NCBI RefSeq assembly: GCF_020177335.1
Contig: NZ_JAIVMG010000017.1
Location: 1 to 64,000 of the forward strand
Direction: 5' to 3'
Length of the DNA: 64,000 bases
Source of the DNA: Stappia indica
GTDB lineage: Bacteria; Pseudomonadota; Alphaproteobacteria; Rhizobiales; Stappiaceae
Shown here: piece by piece, positions 59,089-64,000 of the stretch
Numbering within the stretch: position 1 is the stretch's first letter
Layout: each line of letters starts with the position of its first letter
Translations under genes and position numbers: made by a program
Notes under the pieces: generated by a model
The model's database searches: none
What the model was told of the DNA's origin: nothing
Seen by the model: the letters and a program-made list of their open reading frames with translations, nothing else

Positions 59089-59919
59089 ATGGCCACGATC
59101 GTCGGCGGTTTCGTCGTTCCGCACAATCCGGTGATGTATTTCAACCCCAAGGGCGCCTCTGCCGAACAAAGCGCTGCCGTCTATGCCGCCTATGCGCGCA
59201 TGGCCGAGCGCATTCGGGAGCTGCGCGCCGACACGGCCATCATCATTGGCTGTGACCACTACATACTCTTTGGTACTGAAGCCTTGCCGCCCTATGTCAT
59301 CTCCACCGGAGAGATCGAGGGGCCGGTCGATCAGCTTCCCGGCATCAAGCGCGCGCCGATTGCCTCCAACGCCGCGCTTGGCGCGCATATCGCGGCGGTC
59401 GGCCGGCAGACCGGGTTCGACTGGACGGTCGGGCGCGCCATGCAGGTCGATCACTCCATCGGCATTCCGCATCATCTGATGATCAAGCCCAACGCGGGCA
59501 TGACCTCGGTGGCGGTGATGCTGGCCTGCGGGGTCGATCCTTATCTGCCGATGGCGCGCGCCTGGCAGATCGGCGAGCACATCGCGGCCGCCGTGGAGAG
59601 CGACGGCACCGATCAGCGTGTCGTGGTGATCGGCTCGGGCGGCATTTCCCATCATGTCGGCAATGAGCGCATGGGCGAGGTCAACCCGACCTTCGATCGC
59701 AAGGTGCTCGGCATCGTCACGCGCGGCGACCGGGAGGCGATGCTGGCGCTCACCGACGAGGAGATCCTGCAAGAGGGCGGCAATGGCGCCATGGAGATCC
59801 GCACCTATGCCTGTGCCATGGCGGCGACGCGCGCGGCCGGCGGCGAGGTGGTCGCCTATGAACCGATCGAAGGCTGGGTCACCGGCATGGGCTTTGCGGA
59901 ACTGAAGGTGGCGGCATGA
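59089..59919 (+). CDS. LigB-type catalytic subunit of class III extradiol dioxygenase
   Basis: A 276-residue dioxygenase of the LigB family. Iron ligands His12 (FVVPHNPVM), His57 (IIGCDHYILFG) and Glu236 (GNGAMEIRTY), and the catalytic His188 (GSGGISHHVGN), correspond to LigB His12, His61, Glu242 and His195. It cleaves a catecholic ring next to the hydroxyls. With the hydrolase upstream and the Rieske and diol dehydrogenase genes downstream it is the ring-opening step of this upper pathway. The substrate is unknown; catechol, protocatechuate or a 2,3-dihydroxyaryl acid are possible. Confidence 0.85.
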   Translation: MATIVGGFVVPHNPVMYFNPKGASAEQSAAVYAAYARMAERIRELRADTAIIIGCDHYILFGTEALPPYVISTGEIEGPVDQLPGIKRAPIASNAALGAHIAAVGRQTGFDWTVGRAMQVDHSIGIPHHLMIKPNAGMTSVAVMLACGVDPYLPMARAWQIGEHIAAAVESDGTDQRVVVIGSGGISHHVGNERMGEVNPTFDRKVLGIVTRGDREAMLALTDEEILQEGGNGAMEIRTYACAMAATRAAGGEVVAYEPIEGWVTGMGFAELKVAA

Positions 59920-60233
59920 TCGAGCTTTGCAACAGCACCGATGTGGTGGAGGGCGAAATCCTGCGCCGGGATGTCGACGGTCTGCCCGCCGTGGCGCTGA
60001 CCCGGCACGAGGGGCAGATCTTCGTCTTTCCAGACACCTGTCCGCATGCGGAGGAAAGCCTGTCGGAAGGCTGGGTCGAGGATGGCCGCGTCGTGTGCGG
60101 CGTGCATTTCGCGGAATTCGAGCTGGGATCGGGTGAGGTTCACAACCGCCCGGCGGGCTGTCCCAATCTGACGTTTTTCACCTGTGAGGACCGCGATGGC
60201 AAGGTCTTCGCCCGCCTGAAGGAGGAGGCATGA
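59916..60233 (+). CDS. Rieske-type ferredoxin of the dioxygenase
   Basis: A 105-residue [2Fe-2S] ferredoxin of the BphF/NahAb type. Ligands are Cys42-Pro-His44 and Cys61-Gly-Val-His64. It passes electrons to the alpha subunit encoded next (4-base overlap). No reductase gene of the BphG/HcaD class is in the window. Confidence 0.88.
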   Translation: MIELCNSTDVVEGEILRRDVDGLPAVALTRHEGQIFVFPDTCPHAEESLSEGWVEDGRVVCGVHFAEFELGSGEVHNRPAGCPNLTFFTCEDRDGKVFARLKEEA

Positions 60234-61633
60234 CCATGTGCAGAGGTTCGTGCCAGGGCGCCGGGCGCCCGGATATGACGCCGGTCTACCCGACGGCAGG
60301 CAGCTACCCCGATTTCGCCCGGCTGGTGAACCGCGACACCGCGCAGGTCGACCGCCGGGTGTTTTCCGACGAAGCGGTCTATCAGGCGGAATTGCGCCAG
60401 ATCTTCGCCCGCGCCTGGCTGTTTCTGGCGCATGAGAGCCAGATCCCGGGGCCGGGCGACTTCATCCGCACCTCGATGGGCGAGGATGACGTCATCATCG
60501 TGCGCCAGCGCGACGGCTCGGTGAAGGCGCTGCTCAACTCCTGCCCGCATCGCGGCAACCGGGTTTGCATGGTCGATGCCGGCAGCAAGGCGCGCGGCTT
60601 CATCTGCAATTATCACGGCTGGTCCTTCGGCCTCGACGGCGGATTGCGGGGCACCGACGGCAAGGTCTACGAGAAGGACGAAAGCTTCGAGAAGGCGCAG
60701 ATCGGCCTGACGCCGGTGGCCCAGGTCGCCAGCTACAAGGGGCTGATCTTCGGCACCTTCGATCCTGAAGCGCCAAGCCTTGAAGAGTTCCTTGGCGACT
60801 TCACCTTCTATCTCGACATCATGCTCGACAACGAGGAAGGCGGCACCGAATTCGTCGGCGGCGCAATCCGTTCCGAAATCGACTGCAACTGGAAATTCCC
60901 GGCGGAGAACTTCGTCGGCGACATTCTCCATGCCTTCTGGACCCATCAGTCGGGGGCACAGGCGATCCTCGGTGGCGGTGTCGACCTGGGCAAGCGGTAC
61001 GACGAACTGGCCTTCCAGGCGTCGGTCTATGGGCATGGCATCGAGACCAACCTCGACAAGGTCGGCAACACCCGCACGCTCGGCTATCCCGAACTGGTCG
61101 ACTATGTGTTCGACCTGTCGGAGCGCGCCAGGGCGCGGCTGGGCGAGGTGCGCGCACGGGCCATCGGCGCGGTCTCCTCGGCCACGGTCTTCCCGAACAT
61201 GTCGTTCCTGCCGGGACAGAACACCTTCCGCGTCTGGCATCCGCGCGGGCCGGGCAAGATCGAGCTGGTCTCATGGACCATCGTCAACAGGAACGCGCCC
61301 GAGCGCATCAAGGATCTCTACCGCAAGGGCGTGATGATGACCTTCTCGCCCGGTGGCGTCTTCGAGATGGATGACGGCGAGAACTGGGAATATTCGACCC
61401 GCGTCAATCAGGGCTTCGTCACCCGGCAGCAGCCGCTGCACTACGCACTGGGCCTGGGCTCCGAGGATCTGGAGCGCAATCTGCCCGGCATTGTCCACAA
61501 GGGCTCACTGAACGACGCCAATCAGCGGCTGTTCTACACCCGCTGGGCGGAATTCATGGAGCACGACAACTGGGCGGATCTGCAGAACGGCGCCACGGCG
61601 GCGCCAGCACGTACCCGGGCAGCGGCGGAGTGA
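60230..61633 (+). CDS. Ring-hydroxylating dioxygenase, large (alpha) subunit
   Basis: A 467-residue alpha subunit. The Rieske site has Cys105-Pro-His107 and Cys126-Asn-Tyr-His129. The mononuclear iron site has Asp231 (bridging), His234 and His239 in NFVGDILHAFWTHQ, the normal D-x2-H-x4-H. The C-terminal domain has FPNMSFLPGQNTFRVWHPRG. It forms the alpha3beta3 enzyme with the next gene and hydroxylates an aromatic ring to a cis-dihydrodiol. ATG at 60230; an ATG two codons later has better spacing to GGAGGAGG. Substrate unknown. Confidence 0.9.
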   Translation: MTMCRGSCQGAGRPDMTPVYPTAGSYPDFARLVNRDTAQVDRRVFSDEAVYQAELRQIFARAWLFLAHESQIPGPGDFIRTSMGEDDVIIVRQRDGSVKALLNSCPHRGNRVCMVDAGSKARGFICNYHGWSFGLDGGLRGTDGKVYEKDESFEKAQIGLTPVAQVASYKGLIFGTFDPEAPSLEEFLGDFTFYLDIMLDNEEGGTEFVGGAIRSEIDCNWKFPAENFVGDILHAFWTHQSGAQAILGGGVDLGKRYDELAFQASVYGHGIETNLDKVGNTRTLGYPELVDYVFDLSERARARLGEVRARAIGAVSSATVFPNMSFLPGQNTFRVWHPRGPGKIELVSWTIVNRNAPERIKDLYRKGVMMTFSPGGVFEMDDGENWEYSTRVNQGFVTRQQPLHYALGLGSEDLERNLPGIVHKGSLNDANQRLFYTRWAEFMEHDNWADLQNGATAAPARTRAAAE

Positions 61634-62196
61634 GCGCGATGACGGATATTCTCGACATCTCACGGCCCTTCACCGCTTATGACCGGCCAGCCGACGCGGA
61701 GACGGAACGGGCGGTGACCCGGTTCCTCAATGCGGAGGCACGGACCCTCGACCGCGAGGCTTATCAGGAGTGGCTCGACCATTTCGTGGATGAGGACATC
61801 CACTACTGGATGCCCGATATGGAAACGCGCAATCGCTCGGATGCGCGTGGCCCCTATCGCCACGGCGACAGCGCCTATTTCGATGACACGCTGTCCGAAC
61901 TCAAGGTTCGGGTCGCGCGTTTCGTTGAACCCTCCGCCTGGGCGGACAATCCGGCGACCCGGCATTTGCACCTGATCTCCAACATCGAGGTCTATGAGAC
62001 CGGCGACCCATCGCTGCTGGCGGTGTGCTCGGCCTTCACCAACGTGCGCAACCGCAATGAGACCGACCAGGATGTGATCCATGGCCGCCGGGAAGACGTG
62101 CTGCGCCGTCATGGCGACGATTTCCGGCTGGCGCGGCGGCGCATCCTGATCGTGCAGAACGTGCTTCTGTCGAAGAACCTCAACACGTTCCTGTGA
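61630..62196 (+). CDS. Ring-hydroxylating dioxygenase, small (beta) subunit
   Basis: A 188-residue beta subunit with the cone-shaped fold shared with scytalone dehydratase and NTF2. EARTLDREAYQEWLDHFVDE and DIHYWMP, then HLHLISNIEVYE and FRLARRRILIVQNVLLSKNL, match the NahAd/BphA2-type family. It is structural in most dioxygenases. GTG at 61630 overlaps the alpha stop (GTGA); ATG 61639 is an alternative start. Confidence 0.88.
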   Translation: MSAMTDILDISRPFTAYDRPADAETERAVTRFLNAEARTLDREAYQEWLDHFVDEDIHYWMPDMETRNRSDARGPYRHGDSAYFDDTLSELKVRVARFVEPSAWADNPATRHLHLISNIEVYETGDPSLLAVCSAFTNVRNRNETDQDVIHGRREDVLRRHGDDFRLARRRILIVQNVLLSKNLNTFL

Positions 62197-62210
62197 GGGG
62201 AGGAGGGACC

Positions 62211-63059
62211 ATGAGCGAGACCTTGCGGGAAACCCCGCCGCGGGAGGCGGCCAGTGGCCGACTGGCGGGGCAGGTCGCCCTTGTCACCGGCGGCGGCAAG
62301 GGCATAGGCCGGGCTGTTGTCGACCGGTTCATTGCGGAAGGCGCGCGCGTCGGCGTCCTGGTGCGCTCGGAGGCCGATGCGGAAGGCCTGCTTGCCGCCC
62401 ATGGCGCGTCGGTCTGCCCGGTGCTTGGCGATGTGCGCGACTGGGAGACGAACCGGCGGGCGGTCGAGGCGGTTGTCGCGACCTACGGCAAGCTCGATAC
62501 CTTGGTGCCGAATGCCGGCGTCTATGACTTCAGCGACCGGTTCGAGGATATCGCCGGCGCGGATCTGGCCGAGCGGTACCGGCAGCTTTTCGATGTCAAC
62601 GTGCTTGGCTACCTGCTGGCGGCCCGGGCGGGACTCGAAGCCTTGCGCGAGACGCGCGGCTCGATCGTCTTCACGCTCTCCTCTTCCTCGTTCTTTTCTG
62701 GTGGCGGCGGCACGCTCTATGTGGGCTCCAAGCACGGACTTGTCGGGGTCGTGCGCCAGCTTGCCTTCGAGCTGGCGCCGGACATCCGGGTCAACGCCGT
62801 GGCTCCCGGTGGCACCCGCACCAACCTTGGCGGACTGCCGGGCGACGAACGCCAGCTTGCCGGGCTCGACGGCTTCGACGCGATGGTGGCGAAGACGGTG
62901 CCGCTCGGGTTCCTGTCCGAACCGGAAGATCATGCCGGACTCTATGTCACGCTCGCCAGCAGAGCCGAAAGCGGCTTCGTCACGGCGGAAATCATCCGCT
63001 CCGACGGCGGGCTGGAGGTGCGCGGCGGTGGTCGGCGCAAGCGGGGGACGCCCTCATGA
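62211..63059 (+). CDS. cis-Dihydrodiol dehydrogenase (SDR, BphB/HcaB-like)
   Basis: A 282-residue SDR. The glycine motif VTGGGKGIGRAVVDRF, PNAGVYDFS and the Ser-Tyr-Lys active site (SSSSFFSGGGGTLYVGSKHG, with Tyr-x3-Lys) match BphB-type diol dehydrogenases. It rearomatises the cis-diol made by the Rieske dioxygenase into a catechol with NAD+. The ATG at 62211 follows a perfect GGGGAGGAGGG; an upstream frame opening is rejected. The gene ends in a basic tail (GGGRRKRGTPS) and overlaps the next gene by 4 bases. Confidence 0.87.
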   Translation: MSETLRETPPREAASGRLAGQVALVTGGGKGIGRAVVDRFIAEGARVGVLVRSEADAEGLLAAHGASVCPVLGDVRDWETNRRAVEAVVATYGKLDTLVPNAGVYDFSDRFEDIAGADLAERYRQLFDVNVLGYLLAARAGLEALRETRGSIVFTLSSSSFFSGGGGTLYVGSKHGLVGVVRQLAFELAPDIRVNAVAPGGTRTNLGGLPGDERQLAGLDGFDAMVAKTVPLGFLSEPEDHAGLYVTLASRAESGFVTAEIIRSDGGLEVRGGGRRKRGTPS

Positions 63060-64000
63060 ACAGTAAGACGAGCGATGCGCGTGCGCGCGTCGCGGCCCTG
63101 AAGGCGCGGTTGCGCCTGCCGGTGATCGCCGCGCCGATGTTTCTGGTGTCGGGGCCGGAGATGGTCATTGCCGCTTGCAAGGCTGGGGTGATGGGCGCCT
63201 TGCCCGGCCCCAACGCTCGCACGGTGGAGGACCTGAAGGCGATCTTCGCAACGATCCGCGCGCGGGTCGGACCGCAGGATGCGCCCTTTGCCTTCAACAT
63301 GATCACCCATTCCAGCTACGGCCGTTTCGAGGACGAGCTTGCCCTGGTCGCCGCCTATCGGCCGGAACTGGTGATCACAGCCCTTGGCGGGCCGCATCGG
63401 GTCACCGACACCGTGCATGGCTATGGTGGTCTGGTCTTTGCCGATGTGAACAGCCCGGCCTACGCACGCAAGGCCGTGGACAAGGGGGCCGATGGGCTCG
63501 TTCTGGTCTGTTCCGGTGCCGGCGGGCATACCGGCGAATATGCGATGCTGCCCTTCATCGAGGAGGTCCGGCGTTTCTTCGACGGGCCGATCGCCGTTGG
63601 TGGCGGGATCGGGACCGGCCGGGCCGTGCGGGCGGTCGAGCTTCTGGGTGCGGATTTCGCCTATATCGGCACCCGTTTTCTCGCCGCGCGCGAAACCCTG
63701 ATTTCCGATGCCTACCGGCAAATGGTGATCGACAGCGCGATGGAGGATCTGATCGCCTCGCGGGCGATCACCGGCGCGCTGGGCAACTGGATGCGCGCCA
63801 GCGTCGAGGCGGCGGGCATCTCCCCTGACGCCATGCGCGCGGACGCGAAGATCGATTTCTCCGGAGACATGCACTCCGGCGCCAAGGCCTGGAAACACGT
63901 GTGGAGTGCCGGCCAGGGCGTTGGCGGCGTCGCCAGGATCGAGCCGCTGGCCGAGATCGTCGAAGGGCTCGTCGCCGACTATGCGGCGGTGCAGCCGGGT
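63056..64000 (+). CDS. Nitronate monooxygenase (2-nitropropane dioxygenase)-like, cut by the right edge
   Basis: The 315 visible residues belong to the nitronate monooxygenase family, flavin TIM-barrel enzymes. PVIAAPMFLVSGPEMVIAAC, the catalytic His158 in SGAGGHTGE, and PIAVGGGIGTGRAVRA with the FMN-phosphate site are present. No stop is reached, so a short C-terminal part may be outside. It overlaps the diol dehydrogenase (ATGA) and is co-transcribed with the dioxygenase genes. The true substrate need not be a nitro compound; family members also serve as quinone or enoyl reductases. Confidence 0.85.
   Translation, partial: MNSKTSDARARVAALKARLRLPVIAAPMFLVSGPEMVIAACKAGVMGALPGPNARTVEDLKAIFATIRARVGPQDAPFAFNMITHSSYGRFEDELALVAAYRPELVITALGGPHRVTDTVHGYGGLVFADVNSPAYARKAVDKGADGLVLVCSGAGGHTGEYAMLPFIEEVRRFFDGPIAVGGGIGTGRAVRAVELLGADFAYIGTRFLAARETLISDAYRQMVIDSAMEDLIASRAITGALGNWMRASVEAAGISPDAMRADAKIDFSGDMHSGAKAWKHVWSAGQGVGGVARIEPLAEIVEGLVADYAAVQPG

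Overview
This window is 64 kb of GC-rich, gene-dense bacterial DNA made almost entirely of catabolic operons. The organism is most probably an alphaproteobacterium, of a Rhodobacterales or Stappiaceae-like Hyphomicrobiales type. The reasons are the three TRAP transport systems, badHI-type alicyclic acid genes, many ATGA-coupled operons, and an IS3-type transposase scrap. The species cannot be named from this sequence. No rRNA, tRNA, CRISPR or phage genes were seen. Most of the window looks like accessory DNA (plasmid, chromid or catabolic island), which fits a Mob/Pre-type relaxase gene and a candidate oriT near the left end.

Layout. 1-2.1 kb: a gene cut by the left edge, a MobV-like relaxase and a candidate oriT. 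2.3-3.8 kb: an AraC regulator and a periplasmic PEBP protein. 3.9-11 kb: a leftward operon with a TAXI-TRAP transporter, a split AtuA/DUF1446 pair, an SDR and a CMD-family protein, with a divergent LysR regulator; its substrate is unknown. 11.1-13.6 kb: a class III aminotransferase and a BenE benzoate transporter. 13.8-18.3 kb: a PLP-themed block (MocR regulator, VOC protein, glyA, yggS) ending at a decayed IS3 transposase fragment.

18.5-32.6 kb: a near-complete cyclohexanecarboxylate (CHC) pathway. AliA activates the acid and AliB and/or a second acyl-CoA dehydrogenase desaturates it. BadK hydrates, BadH oxidises the 2-hydroxy product and BadI hydrolytically opens the ring towards pimeloyl-CoA. 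A five-gene LIV-type ABC importer lies inside the operon, and a MarR regulator (BadR-like) is present. Three copies of an 18-bp operator lie at the three promoter regions of this cluster.

32.7-35.9 kb: a TetR regulator, a Rieske oxygenase alpha subunit, a PaaI-type thioesterase and an FCD-GntR regulator. 36-45 kb: the lower meta-cleavage pathway (dmpC, E, F, G, H, I equivalents), a DctPQM TRAP transporter and a GST. 45-50.3 kb: a leftward ortho-type segment with a stand-alone FAD synthetase, flavin reductase, intradiol dioxygenase (CatA), cycloisomerase (CatB), LysR and a DODA/YgiD-type dioxygenase. 50.5-53.4 kb: an HpaB-type FADH2 monooxygenase, an SCP2-like protein and a hydrolase. The palindrome before the hpaB operon is nearly identical to one before catA. 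53.6-64 kb: an upper pathway with an acid-CoA ligase, a second DctPQM TRAP, a meta-cleavage hydrolase, a LigA/LigB class III extradiol dioxygenase, a three-gene Rieske dioxygenase (ferredoxin, alpha, beta), a cis-diol dehydrogenase and a nitronate monooxygenase cut by the right edge.

Together the right half can in principle take an aromatic compound through dihydroxylation, rearomatisation and extradiol cleavage to pyruvate and acetyl-CoA. An intradiol branch runs in parallel. No oxygenase reductase, CatC or recognisable CatD is present, so the cell must supply these from elsewhere. All substrate assignments outside the CHC cluster are inferences from family and context.
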